From the NCBI GenBank assembly GCA_965247915.1, contig OZ252048.1, forward strand, positions 1,488,001 to 1,552,000: a stretch of 64,000 nt of DNA, written 5' to 3'. The stretch's first letter is position 1. Every line of letters begins with the position of its first letter. The notes below the pieces were generated by a model. That model was not told the origin of the DNA. It saw only the letters and a list, made by a program, of their open reading frames with translations, and did not search any database. Shown piece after piece: positions 34,258 through 42,392 of the stretch. Source of the DNA: JAKZRT01 sp965247915 (GTDB lineage: Bacteria > Pseudomonadota > Alphaproteobacteria > Rhodobacterales > Rhodobacteraceae). The position numbers and the translations under genes are program-made.

Positions 34258-34428
34258 ATGCCTTCAACCGTTGGCTCAACGTGGAGTCAAGTATATAATT
34301 CCCTTTGGAAAGCAATAGACCGAGATGTCTACGAGGGCCGCAATCCTGAGATGGTGAATATGTATGGGGCGATGGCCCATGCTGGTTGGTGGAGTTCCGA
34401 ACTTGTGCTCGCGTTATGGTTTCTGTAG
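34258..34428 (+). CDS. possible small ORF (56 aa) containing the right 31-bp repeat
   Basis: MPSTVGSTWSQVYNSLWKAI, then DRDVYEGRNPEMVNMYGAMA and a Trp-rich end. It contains the repeat-encoded STWSQVYNSL. The part after the repeat looks like genuine protein. No clear ribosome site. It may be a chimeric remnant formed by recombination at the repeat. Confidence 0.25.
   Translation: MPSTVGSTWSQVYNSLWKAIDRDVYEGRNPEMVNMYGAMAHAGWWSSELVLALWFL
34276..34306 (+). repeat. 31-bp perfect direct repeat, right copy
   Basis: Identical to 32158-32188, same orientation, 2118 bp apart. See the left copy. No integrase gene is visible between or beside the copies. Confidence 0.8.
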
Positions 34429-34498
34429 CAATCGAACTGAATACTTGAACTTTCGATGGAATCTGGCGAGTGATAACAGTTTATGTGGAGGTGGTGTT

Positions 34499-34918
34499 TT
34501 GAAACAGAGGGCAAGAACTGGCCTTTTCAATTTCTGCGTCGCAGTTGGGTTTGCGGCTGCGGCAAGCCGGTTGTATGCGCAAGAATCACCTCAAGATATC
34601 GCACTGGACATCTTATTTCCTGTGAGAATCGCAACTGCTGCTGATACACACTGCGAAGAAATTCAGATTAATTCTAGGGCTTTGCGGGTCTACCTTCTGC
34701 AATCCGAGCAGAGATTCATTGATATCGGGGAAAATGCGAACTTGTGGCTAGGGGTGAGGTACTCAGAAAGGGACTTTGCCCCATATTACGAAATCTTTTC
34801 GAACACATATGCACTGTCAGCAGAAAGTTCTCGAGAGGAGTTTTGTGCTGCTGTGTTGCGCGAGATTGGCGAAAGGACTTCTCTGAATCAGTTGCTTTTC
34901 TCCGATGAGGAGGAATGA
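34499..34918 (+). CDS. secreted protein of unknown function, first gene of a three-gene operon
   Basis: A 139-residue protein from a TTG start, chosen because GGAGG lies 7 bp upstream and the result is a good signal peptide: MKQRARTGLFNFCVAVGFAA...LYAQE, cleavage near Ala/Gln. A longer ATG frame from 34364 has no ribosome site and would bury the signal. The mature part has two cysteines (HCEEI and EEFCAAVLREIGERTSLNQLL), likely a disulfide. The spacing and the end faintly recall the small secreted DUF5333 proteins of Rhodobacteraceae, but that is a weak resemblance. Its stop overlaps the next start (ATGA). Confidence 0.6.
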   Translation: MKQRARTGLFNFCVAVGFAAAASRLYAQESPQDIALDILFPVRIATAADTHCEEIQINSRALRVYLLQSEQRFIDIGENANLWLGVRYSERDFAPYYEIFSNTYALSAESSREEFCAAVLREIGERTSLNQLLFSDEEE

Positions 34919-35205
34919 GAACTTTTATGACTTCTAGGAAAACCGTTAGGCGTAGTGGTACTATTGGTCTGGGATGCCTTTTCGCTTCCGTCCCATTGTA
35001 TTTTTTCTATAGGACCAATTTTGAATACGAGTGGATCTTCAATCTCGTCACATTCGTCGGGATGTTCTTACTGATTTTTCGAGTTTTTGGACCACTGGTG
35101 TTCACATATTTCTCAAGGCATGTGCCAGGTTTCCTTCATGGTGGACTAAATGAGCACCCAATGTTTCGAAGTATATTCATTATCGAAGACGGAGATGAGC
35201 TATGA
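34915..35205 (+). CDS. small two-helix membrane protein of unknown function
   Basis: A 96-residue protein with two transmembrane helices: SGTIGLGCLFASVPLYFFYRT (~14-34) and FNLVTFVGMFLLIFRVFGPLVFTYF (~42-66). The N-terminus is basic and the C-terminus acidic (IIEDGDEL). Not recognised. It overlaps both neighbours by 4 nt (ATGA at 34915 and 35202), so the three genes should be translated together in fixed proportion. Confidence 0.6.
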   Translation: MRTFMTSRKTVRRSGTIGLGCLFASVPLYFFYRTNFEYEWIFNLVTFVGMFLLIFRVFGPLVFTYFSRHVPGFLHGGLNEHPMFRSIFIIEDGDEL

Positions 35206-35783
35206 GTGAGTGGGGTGGCTACGGAGAATTAACCGGGTACGGTGTCGCCGTGGGTTGGGACACCAATGAGGGATTAACCATAAGTGGGTTTAAGTCTTCA
35301 TCTGTGGGAATTGCGGGCGACGCATGGGTGGCTATCAACTTTGGTGGTGAAGACGGCTTCAATATTGAAACCCCATCAGTCTATGTCGGCGTTTCAGACT
35401 GGGGCGGTGTAGGTGTTTATGGCGAGTGGTCAGGCCATCAATATTCCGGGCACGGCTACAATGAATTCAACCAAATCCAAGCTGATAGGGCGGGAGTTGA
35501 TATTGGAACTTACCTCGATCCGCGCGGATATGGTGGAAACTGGGGCTACAATGCACCAGAGTTTGATCGAAACCATTATCAAGAGATATCTGTTGATGGG
35601 CAAGTGGTTACAGTCGCGACTGATGGAACCCGGCTTGAGCACGCTGGCTCCAGTTATACAGATAATTGGGCTAACTCGGACGGGACGATAGCTGTCGAAA
35701 CCACAAATGCTCAGACGGGGGTAACGACCGAAACGACTTTTGTGCAGGCTTCGAACGTTGAGGCTCGTGCCGGGCTTCTCTGA
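35202..35783 (+). CDS. Gly/aromatic-rich beta protein of unknown function
   Basis: A 193-residue protein without a signal peptide. The first ~120 residues are rich in Gly, Trp, Tyr and Val in alternating patterns (GYGELTGYGVAVGWDTNEG, GVSDWGGVGVYGEWSGHQYSG), suggesting a beta-sandwich or beta-repeat. The C-terminal part (QEISVDGQVVTVATDGTRLEHAG ... TGVTTETTFVQ) looks like further beta strands. No family recognised. As the last gene of a coupled operon with a secreted and a membrane protein, it could be an envelope or effector component; this is only inference. Confidence 0.6.
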   Translation: MSEWGGYGELTGYGVAVGWDTNEGLTISGFKSSSVGIAGDAWVAINFGGEDGFNIETPSVYVGVSDWGGVGVYGEWSGHQYSGHGYNEFNQIQADRAGVDIGTYLDPRGYGGNWGYNAPEFDRNHYQEISVDGQVVTVATDGTRLEHAGSSYTDNWANSDGTIAVETTNAQTGVTTETTFVQASNVEARAGLL

Positions 35784-35948
35784 GTGCTAGAACATTGCCG
35801 GAACCGGTTTGCCAGATTCTTGCCACTTAGTGGTGCATGTTCTTGCGGTGTTCTGCGGACTAGGCCTGGATCGGTCCACGCGAAAAAGTTCTCTGAGGCC
35901 TTATATTTCGCTTGTTTTCCATAGCATTTGAAGGCTATCCCGGTCAGC

Positions 35949-36038
35949 GGAGCTGTGGCCGAGTGGTCGAAGGCGCTCCCCTGCTAAGGGAGTAGACGGG
36001 GAACCGTCTCGAGGGTTCGAATCCCTTCGGCTCCGCCA
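35949..36038 (+). tRNA. tRNA-Ser (anticodon GCU)
   Basis: A 90-nt class II tRNA with encoded CCA. Acceptor stem GGAGCTG / CGGCTCC, D-arm GGCCGAGTGGTC, anticodon stem-loop CTCCC-CTGCTAA-GGGAG with anticodon GCT, a long variable arm (ACGGGGAACCGTC) and T-arm GAGGGTTCGAATCCCTT. It marks the boundary between the AT-richer patch and the P47-like operon. Confidence 0.97.
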
Positions 36039-36086
36039 CCCCAAAATTGTCAATCGGTGCTCAGGGCCAAAGGCAATGCGCCGCAC

Positions 36087-37334
36087 TCAGGCTGGACGCG
36101 CGTCGCTGAACCACAGGCAGTCTTCGCTTTTGGCGGTGCTCGTCACAAACTTGCGGGTGCCGGTCCAGGCCACCGGCTGTGCCGCTGGCACGTTGATCGC
36201 CTGAAACTTGTGGGCCAGACTTGTCGCGATCTTTTCGATATTGGTGCCCGTTGCCGCGATGACCAGCTTGGCAATCGCCGCAATGATCGACCCCAGGATG
36301 CCCTTGCCGACCACTTCGTGTTTGATCTTGGGTTTCGGGTCCGGTTTCAGACCAACATTGCCCGAGGCGTCAACGAACATTTTCATCTTCAGGGTCATGC
36401 GGACGATGATCGTAACACTTTGGTTGACGGGAGTGTGGGATTCCAGAGTAATTCCCAGGCCCCCGACATTGGGCCCGGCACGCATCGTTTGAATGGCGGG
36501 TGTCAGCTTGCTGACCACCGTGTTGATCTTGGGCAGGCGCACCGGGCGGGCAAGGCGGGCGAAATTTCCATCGGGCGTGAACGTGCCCTTGGGCCGAAAA
36601 TTCCCGGTCAGCCAGGGCACCAGAATGTTGCTGGCATAGATGCGGCGCGAACAGGCGAAATAGGCCGCCCCCACCCCGGCGATCAGGTCGGGGTCGATCT
36701 TGCCGGGAACCATGGCCGGCGTGGGCTTGGTCAGCGCGCCAAAGACGGCAAGATAGTTCCGCCCGTCGCCGGTCGAAAGCGACGCCCAGTCCAGATGCGG
36801 CGTGTACATCCAGGCCCCGGCCTGCGCAGCGCCGGGTGCCACTTCGGCAAAGACGAACCCGATCTTGTCGCGGTTTTTCGACAGGCAGTCGCAGAGCGCC
36901 AGTTGCACCAGCTCGGCGTCAATGTCGGTCAGACGCCCGTCGGGATCCTTAAGATCCAAGGGGACAATGGCCTCGGCAACTTCGGCGCCACCGTCGCCAA
37001 GGTCAAACCGCAGTTCCGCCGGGGCCACGCCGTCGGGCGAGGGTACAAGACCCAACGGAATTTCAACCCGCAGGGTCATTCCAGACAGATCGAACGGTCT
37101 GAGCGCGCTTTTGGTCAGCCCCCGCGCGGTGCCCTGGCGAATATAAAGCTCCATATGCAGCTTTCGCATGGCGCCCCCACCTAAAATTCGCCAGGGCCCG
37201 AAACGGCCTTTTAGTCGCAGGCCGTCGCGTTTGTGATCGAAACTCGTGACCAAACTGTCTTCACCGGCCTCCAACGCCTGATTGGCAAGATCGATGCCGA
37301 TTGCCGAAATGGTGTCCCAGCCAAGAAGTTTCAT
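36087..37334 (-). CDS. P47/OrfX-like TULIP-superfamily protein 3
   Basis: A 415-residue protein beginning MKLLGWDTISAIGIDLANQALE, the G-W-D-x-[VI]-x-[AG]-[IV] start of clostridial P47 and related TULIP proteins. FGPWRILGGGAMRKLHMELYI corresponds to the next P47 block (...F-x-x-W-x-[IV]-x-x-G-G-x-x). The middle resembles the YIFASLNV-like segment (IGFVFAEVAP). A hydrophobic helix (ILGSIIAAIAKLVIAATG, ~360-378) precedes a C-terminal VAWTGTRKFVTSTAKSEDCL. Last gene of the operon; its start overlaps the stop of protein 2 by 4 nt. No signal peptide. TULIP proteins bind lipids; P47 genes accompany botulinum-type and insecticidal toxins, but no toxin gene is visible here. Confidence 0.7.
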   Translation of the reverse strand: MKLLGWDTISAIGIDLANQALEAGEDSLVTSFDHKRDGLRLKGRFGPWRILGGGAMRKLHMELYIRQGTARGLTKSALRPFDLSGMTLRVEIPLGLVPSPDGVAPAELRFDLGDGGAEVAEAIVPLDLKDPDGRLTDIDAELVQLALCDCLSKNRDKIGFVFAEVAPGAAQAGAWMYTPHLDWASLSTGDGRNYLAVFGALTKPTPAMVPGKIDPDLIAGVGAAYFACSRRIYASNILVPWLTGNFRPKGTFTPDGNFARLARPVRLPKINTVVSKLTPAIQTMRAGPNVGGLGITLESHTPVNQSVTIIVRMTLKMKMFVDASGNVGLKPDPKPKIKHEVVGKGILGSIIAAIAKLVIAATGTNIEKIATSLAHKFQAINVPAAQPVAWTGTRKFVTSTAKSEDCLWFSDARPA

Positions 37335-38908
37335 GGCGTCTGGCCGGTGCGCGATGCCATGAGGCTGGCAAACGGTGCCTGAAACTGCCGCTGCGCTTGC
37401 GCCGGGTCTTCGGCGCCCAGCAACCCGCGCTCGCCGGTAATGCCGCCGATCTGCAGACCGCCGTTGAGACCGGCAAAGATCGGGTCAAAACGGCTGGCGG
37501 TCGACCAGCTTACCGCCTGACTGGCGTTGGTCAGCATCAGGTCGATCGGCGGGCCGTCATTGCCAGAGATCAGTTTGATCGCGTCGCGGGTGATGGTGCC
37601 GATCAAGAGCGCGGCGACGATGGCCGCGACCACGATGGCAACGCCACCGGTGACAAAACCCAGAACCACCATGCCGACCAGTGCAAGCCCGCGCGCGATC
37701 CATTCGATGATCGTGGCGTCTTTGTCCTGTTTGGTCTGCTTCTTGTCGTCGTGACTGAGTTGTTTGAAGGCAATGGTCTTTTGCTTTTTCGTATTCTCGG
37801 TCAGGCCATAGGTGTAGGTGTCGATGGTGTTGATGATCGACCAGACGCCCTTGGTGATCTCGGTATGGGTTTCGCTTTCAAGCTTCACCTCGGTCTCGCC
37901 GACATGCACCATCATGCGTTGCAGATAGGGCGAATATGACTTGCCCTTCTCGTCCTTCACGTTGTCCAGCTTCAGGCGTTTCTTGACCGACACCGCCGTG
38001 TCTTTGGACGAATAAAGCAGATCCGATGCCTCCAGCCCATCAAAGGCCAGGGGCAGACCCCGGCCGATCATGTCGTGTGCAATGCGCTGGCGCGATATGC
38101 ACAGGGCCGCGTTGGCACCTTGGGGGATCATGTCGGCCTGGGCCTGGGCGATCAGCCCGTCTGCTTTGCGGCCCCAGGTCATGCAGAGGATCGCGAGAGT
38201 GCTGTCTTCGGGCGTCTCGCTGTTGTGCCCAAAGGCATAGGACACCGTCGAGGGCACCAGCCAGTCAAAGCCGCCTGTCGTGTCGTCGTGCGCCGTCTTG
38301 ACGATGTTTACGGTGGCAAAGACGTGCTGGAACGCGGCAAGATTGTCGTTGAACCACTGGTCCAGCCCGACCTTCAGCACCGGATAAAGCCGGGTCGGTA
38401 TCGCGCGCCCGCCATCGACCGACAACACCTGCGCCACGCGCGCGTCTTCGCCCGCTCCCAAAACGCCCTTGTCGGGGGCCACTTTCAGATCCAGCAGGTG
38501 CGTCTCGTATTCCTGCTCGCCGCCGCCGGGCGCTGCCATCATGCGCGGACCGGCGGGCATGTATTGCAGTTGCACCCGCACCTGCGCCACGCCCTCGGCC
38601 AGCACCGCGTCCATGCCGCGATAGCTGACTGCGACATCTCTGATCGGCACCGCCAGGTTTATCAACAGGCCGTTGCCGTCGGGCGAGATCGCCCAGGGGT
38701 CAAAGCTGCCTTCAACAGTCGCGCCCTCGACCGGCTTGGCCGAGAAATTTGTCGGCGACGTGCCGGCGTTGCGGATCACAGTATTGATGTCACCGATCCG
38801 CACCGCCGATACCACATCCCAACCGATCGGGTCGACCGGTCGCGTGTTTGACGGGATCGTCGCCAGCGCCGCGTTGCGGGGGTTTTCAAGTTCTATTGTG
38901 TCAAACAT
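37331..38908 (-). CDS. P47/OrfX-like TULIP-superfamily protein 2
   Basis: A 525-residue protein from an ATG with AAGGAG six bases upstream (MFDTIELENPRN). IGWDVVSAVRIGDINTVIRNAGTSP (from ~28) and VEGSFDPWAISPDGNGLLINLAVPI are P47-type blocks. A strong hydrophobic helix (ALVGMVVLGFVTGGVAIVVAAIVAALLIGTI, ~440-470) lies before the C-terminal domain. The end VSWSTASRFDPIFAGLNGGLQIGG matches the W-x-x-x-x-x-F-D ... N-G-G-x-Q-x-G-G ending of protein 1 and of P47. Middle gene of three; an earlier in-frame ATG at 38941 lies inside protein 1 and is less likely. Confidence 0.72.
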   Translation of the reverse strand: MFDTIELENPRNAALATIPSNTRPVDPIGWDVVSAVRIGDINTVIRNAGTSPTNFSAKPVEGATVEGSFDPWAISPDGNGLLINLAVPIRDVAVSYRGMDAVLAEGVAQVRVQLQYMPAGPRMMAAPGGGEQEYETHLLDLKVAPDKGVLGAGEDARVAQVLSVDGGRAIPTRLYPVLKVGLDQWFNDNLAAFQHVFATVNIVKTAHDDTTGGFDWLVPSTVSYAFGHNSETPEDSTLAILCMTWGRKADGLIAQAQADMIPQGANAALCISRQRIAHDMIGRGLPLAFDGLEASDLLYSSKDTAVSVKKRLKLDNVKDEKGKSYSPYLQRMMVHVGETEVKLESETHTEITKGVWSIINTIDTYTYGLTENTKKQKTIAFKQLSHDDKKQTKQDKDATIIEWIARGLALVGMVVLGFVTGGVAIVVAAIVAALLIGTITRDAIKLISGNDGPPIDLMLTNASQAVSWSTASRFDPIFAGLNGGLQIGGITGERGLLGAEDPAQAQRQFQAPFASLMASRTGQTP

Positions 38909-38930
38909 GTCATGCTCCTTTTGGCTGGCG

Positions 38931-40685
38931 TCAATCGGCAAAAGTCGGGTCGCCGCCCATCTGTACGCCGCCGTTGAACGCCGCCGATGTCAGGTCAAAG
39001 CCGCTGGTGCCCGGCCAGGCGATCGGCTCCATCACCAAGCTGGCGAATACGACGACGTCGGGGATGGTGTCCTTGGGGTCATCGCCGGAGTTGATGATCT
39101 CCTGCATGACGTTTTCCAGAAGGCCCAGGGAGCTGAGGCCGCCAAATCCCGCCAGCGCGCCATAATAGACCGAGGTCAGCACGCGCACCGCGGTATCCTG
39201 CGCCCGTGTGACGCCAGCGATGGACCCCGAAACGATTTCGGTCCCTCCACGCGCGATGGCCACCGAATTGGTCGCGGTCGCTTCGCCGACCTTGATGGTG
39301 ACGGTGGCGGCACCCTGCAGGGCGGCATCGGTGGTCTCTGTAGCAACTGCCGCCGTGGCGGATTTGAACAGCACGCCGACGGTGACCAGCAACAAGAGGA
39401 CATCGACCACCAGAATGGCCCATTCGACGCCCTTGGCCAGATCGGTTTTTTCGATCGTGGCGTAGTGGGTTGGCGGGTTCAGGTCGTTGCCGTCCGGGTC
39501 AACTTCGCCCGACCCGGGGATCAGCACCAACTGCTTTTTGTCCTCGGAAAGCCCGATGTGGGCGTCAAGCCGGATGTCGTGATAAACATCGTACCAGCCC
39601 TTCCAATAGGTGTGCATGAACCGGTCCAGGTTGATCGTCAGCCAGTTGTCTTCCAGATCGGCCTGAAATTGCCGCGCCTGGATCGAGGCCGGTTGGCTCT
39701 TGCCGTCGATCTCGAACTCTTCGATCCCAAGACCGGCGGTGTTGGTGATCCGCGTACCGTTGCCGGTGATCTCGAAATAATCGTCCGGCCAGACTTTGCC
39801 GGGCGTTTTCGGATCATCGAACATCAACGCCAGGCCCGGCATCAGCATGTTGGCCATGTACATCGCCTTCGAGATCAGAAAACCAGTGCGCGCGCCTGCG
39901 GGCAAAAGTTCCGATGTGACGTCCTGCTGGGTCGGCTTGGCGCGGTTTTCCGTCATGCAGAGGATGGCCAGAATACCGTTGCCCGCGCCGTCTGCGGACA
40001 CGCCGTAAGCCACAGCCGTGGGCGCAAGCCAGGCGAATGCGTCGGTCGCGGCGCGCGAATTCAGGTTGACGGCCGCAAAGGCGTGATTGACGGCCGCAAA
40101 GGCGTGATTGAATTCCTGCAGGTTGGTGTATTCGCCCGGAGCGGTCTGAAAATTGATCCAGTTGCTAAAAAGCAGCCCGATGTCGTCGGGTGTCAGCCCG
40201 TCGGCGGCCGAGGCCGGCTGCCCCGGAAACCCGCCGTCGGGCGGCAGCGCCGGATAGCTGACCGTAAGCACCGTGCCGGGATCGCCCAGAATGTTGCTGC
40301 CTTTGATGCGAAACTCGACCACGTTGCCGCGTTTAGCTTGCACGTTGGCGGCGGGCTGCGGGATCTGATCCAGCTGAACCTCGATCCGGATCGCAACCTG
40401 CCTGCGCTCGGTGTCAGGGTCGGCGCCGAAAGCAAAAAACAGCGCGTCAACCGGCAGGGTCATCTGCAACAACTGCCCTGAACCGCCGGTGACCATCCAG
40501 TCGCTGAAAGTTCCGTTGATCTTTTGAACGCCGGGATCGTCATATGTGAAATTGGCCGGGCTCGAGCCCGCGTTCACGATCGCCTGGTTTACGTCGCCAA
40601 AGCGAATACCAAAGACCGTGTCCCAGCCAAGCGTGTTGGCAGTGGTGAAATTTGCTGAGGCGAGTTTGGGGTTTGTATCAAGCAT
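38931..40685 (-). CDS. P47/OrfX-like TULIP-superfamily protein 1
   Basis: A 584-residue protein, first of the operon. LGWDTVFGIRFGDVNQAIVNAGSSP (~19-43) and INGTFSDWMVTGGSGQLLQMTLPVD form the P47 N-terminal signature. HAFAAVN is present twice in tandem (~227-240) from a 21-bp duplication. YWKGWYDVYHDIRLDAHIGLSEDKKQLVLIPG is a lipid-barrel-like strand region. A hydrophobic helix (WAILVVDVLLLLVTVGVLF, ~440) is inserted as in protein 2. C-terminus IAWPGTSGFDLTSAAFNGGVQMGGDP is closest of the three to clostridial P47 endings. No signal peptide. Confidence 0.75.
   Translation of the reverse strand: MLDTNPKLASANFTTANTLGWDTVFGIRFGDVNQAIVNAGSSPANFTYDDPGVQKINGTFSDWMVTGGSGQLLQMTLPVDALFFAFGADPDTERRQVAIRIEVQLDQIPQPAANVQAKRGNVVEFRIKGSNILGDPGTVLTVSYPALPPDGGFPGQPASAADGLTPDDIGLLFSNWINFQTAPGEYTNLQEFNHAFAAVNHAFAAVNLNSRAATDAFAWLAPTAVAYGVSADGAGNGILAILCMTENRAKPTQQDVTSELLPAGARTGFLISKAMYMANMLMPGLALMFDDPKTPGKVWPDDYFEITGNGTRITNTAGLGIEEFEIDGKSQPASIQARQFQADLEDNWLTINLDRFMHTYWKGWYDVYHDIRLDAHIGLSEDKKQLVLIPGSGEVDPDGNDLNPPTHYATIEKTDLAKGVEWAILVVDVLLLLVTVGVLFKSATAAVATETTDAALQGAATVTIKVGEATATNSVAIARGGTEIVSGSIAGVTRAQDTAVRVLTSVYYGALAGFGGLSSLGLLENVMQEIINSGDDPKDTIPDVVVFASLVMEPIAWPGTSGFDLTSAAFNGGVQMGGDPTFAD
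40068..40109. repeat. 21-bp tandem duplication inside P47-like gene 1
   Basis: Two identical 21-bp units at 40068-40088 and 40089-40109 (start GACGGCCGCAAAGG). In frame, adding seven residues. Looks like recent slippage or a polymorphic site. Confidence 0.9.
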
Positions 40686-40748
40686 GGGGTATCGCTCCCT
40701 CTCAAAAGGTTGGATTGGGGACAGTGAAAGAAGTTGGTCGCTGGGGCG

Positions 40749-41465
40749 TCAGGCGCGTTTTCGTCGGAAGAAGGCCAGGCAGGCCAATCCTGCCGACGAA
40801 AGCACTAACCCGGCTGGTAAGGGCACACTCGTTACTGGGTCACCTGCCGTAAGCGAGCCGTAGATTTCATTTTTGAGCTGGTTGAAAACCGGATCACTGA
40901 AGGTCGTAAGGTCCTGAAACGGTGCCTCGATAACGAAATTGTTGTTGGCATTGACCGACGTGTAATTTGCGCCGGGCGTGATGTAGGTGGCATCCCAAGT
41001 GGCCGCAAAACTTGCGTGCCAGGAGCCGGCCCCTTCGGTGATTTCCAGCACCAGCGTATAGGTCGTTCCGGCCAACAGCGTCAGGCTCAGGTCGCTCACC
41101 CGCACATTTTGGGTGATGATCTGGTTCAGATCCAGATCGGCGACGGTAATCGCAGTGTTGTCGAAATCCACCTGATCCAGCCGTGCGATCACCGGAACAT
41201 TTGCCGCCGGTTCACGGTCAAACAAATAGACCGTGCCTGCACACGATAAGCAGTGAACAGTCATGCCAAGCGTGGCGTCATAGATGTCCTGGTTCGGTGT
41301 GAAAGTTGCAGCAGTAGCGTAATAGCCGAAGCTGGGCCCAAGCAGGACCTGACCGCCGATCGGCCCGTCGACATCCAGCAATAGGGTCGAGGCCGCTGAC
41401 GGTAAAACGGAAATAACGAGCACCGTCGCGGCGGAAGCGATGAAAGACCAGATGCGTGCAAACAT
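40749..41465 (-). CDS. VPLPA-CTERM sorting-domain surface protein
   Basis: A 238-residue exported protein with a signal peptide (residues ~1-26, SVLPSAAS) and the C-terminal tripartite sorting signal TSVPLPAGLVLSSAGLACLAFFRRKRA: VPLPA motif, hydrophobic helix, basic tail. This signal is read by exosortase-type enzymes in Roseobacters. The middle resembles carbohydrate-binding-like beta domains. It precedes the P47-like operon on the same strand by 63 bp and may be co-transcribed. No exosortase gene is in the window. Confidence 0.85.
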   Translation of the reverse strand: MFARIWSFIASAATVLVISVLPSAASTLLLDVDGPIGGQVLLGPSFGYYATAATFTPNQDIYDATLGMTVHCLSCAGTVYLFDREPAANVPVIARLDQVDFDNTAITVADLDLNQIITQNVRVSDLSLTLLAGTTYTLVLEITEGAGSWHASFAATWDATYITPGANYTSVNANNNFVIEAPFQDLTTFSDPVFNQLKNEIYGSLTAGDPVTSVPLPAGLVLSSAGLACLAFFRRKRA

Positions 41466-41597
41466 GACAGCAAACCCAAAGTTTTCGTTGCGTTAACCAG
41501 TTTATGGGGCGATTCTAGCACGCCGCGCAGTGACGACCGTCACAGGTGGGCAAAAGTATTTATTGACCGCAACCACGCGAAACGGCCAAAAAACCCC

Positions 41598-42278
41598 ATG
41601 AAACCCACCGAAATTCAAGGCTTGGTCTTTCCCGCCCTGACCGACACGCAACGAAAAACCCTTTTGTCGCGATGCACCCCGCGCGCTTACGCGAAGGGCG
41701 AGACGATATTCTCGCGCGGCGAGCCCGGGTCGCTGATATTCGTGATCGAAACCGGCCGGGTCGAGGTCAGCGTGACTTCAAGGCGCGGACGCCGGACGAT
41801 CCTCAACCAGATGGGTCCGGGCGAAGTGCTGGGCGAACTGGCCATGCTCGACGGCGATCCGCGCAGCGCCGATGCCCGCGCCGCGACCGAGGCCACGGGC
41901 CGCATTCTGACGCGCCAGCATTTTCTGGTGTTCCTCAGTGATTTTCCGGAAATGGCGGCGGCGATCATTCAGGAAATTTGCCGGAAACTGCGAAATCTCA
42001 GCGATCTTCACGCCGACCAGCTGGCGACAGACGGGGCCAGACGTCTGGCGCTGGTGCTGTCCAGGCTGTTCTCAAAGTGGGGCGAAAAAACCGCAAACGG
42101 CGAGGTCTATCTGGACCGATCCTTCTCGCAGTCCGATCTGGTTGATTTTGCCGGACTGGCGCGCGAAAACGTCAACCGGCGCCTGCGCAGCTGGACCCAG
42201 GACGGGTTGCTGCGAACCGATGGATCAAGACTGGTGCTGACCGACCCGGCGCGGTTGCAACGGCTGGCAAACGATTAG
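41598..42278 (+). CDS. Crp/Fnr-family transcriptional regulator
   Basis: A 226-residue regulator: cyclic-nucleotide-binding jelly roll (KGETIFSRGEPGSLIFVIETGRVEVSV ... GPGEVLGELAMLDGDPRSADARAATEATGRIL) with the phosphate-binding GELAMLDGDPRSADARA segment close to the Crp consensus, and a winged helix (FSQSDLVDFAGLARENVNRRLRSWTQDGLL). No Fnr-type cysteines, so cAMP or another nucleotide is plausible. A fragment of a class III nucleotide cyclase lies convergently right after it, so regulator and cyclase were probably a functional pair before IS630 destroyed the cyclase. Confidence 0.9.
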   Translation: MKPTEIQGLVFPALTDTQRKTLLSRCTPRAYAKGETIFSRGEPGSLIFVIETGRVEVSVTSRRGRRTILNQMGPGEVLGELAMLDGDPRSADARAATEATGRILTRQHFLVFLSDFPEMAAAIIQEICRKLRNLSDLHADQLATDGARRLALVLSRLFSKWGEKTANGEVYLDRSFSQSDLVDFAGLARENVNRRLRSWTQDGLLRTDGSRLVLTDPARLQRLAND

Positions 42279-42392
42279 TCGCGCAGTTCCACCGCCTCAA
42301 CCGGTTCGGTCGGCCCTTTCAGATCATAGCGGCTGGCGGTTCCGCCGGTTGGGATGGCGGCTGACACCAGCGCGCGACCGGCAGGCGTGTTT
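42275..42392 (-). pseudogene. C-terminal remnant of a class III nucleotide cyclase
   Basis: The minus-strand frame ending at 42275 reads AGRALVSAAIPTGGTASRYD and then LKGPTEPVEAVELRD, the typical end of a class III cyclase homology domain (...V-S-x-A ... x-D-L-K-G-x-x-E-P-V-x-V...). Upstream in this frame the sequence becomes unrelated. The N-terminal two thirds of the same gene lie beyond IS630 copy 2 (43562-44104); the intervening ~60 residues are missing. Confidence 0.65.

Noticed and set aside
34364..34498. ATG-started 45-codon extension of the secreted protein gene
   Set aside because: No ribosome site, and it would place a signal peptide internally; the TTG at 34499 has GGAGG at ideal spacing.
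35784..36086. Integrase gene or attachment site at tRNA-Ser
   Set aside because: No integrase ORF and no second copy of the tRNA 3' end was found in the window, so a tRNA-integrated island cannot be claimed.
36057..37184. A 375-codon plus-strand frame overlapping P47-like gene 3
   Set aside because: Opposite strand carries the recognisable protein; this one is His/Arg/Gly-rich without motifs.
38673..40481. A 602-codon open frame on the plus strand
   Set aside because: Antisense shadow of the P47-like genes, low-complexity Arg/Gly/Gln-rich product with no recognisable domain.
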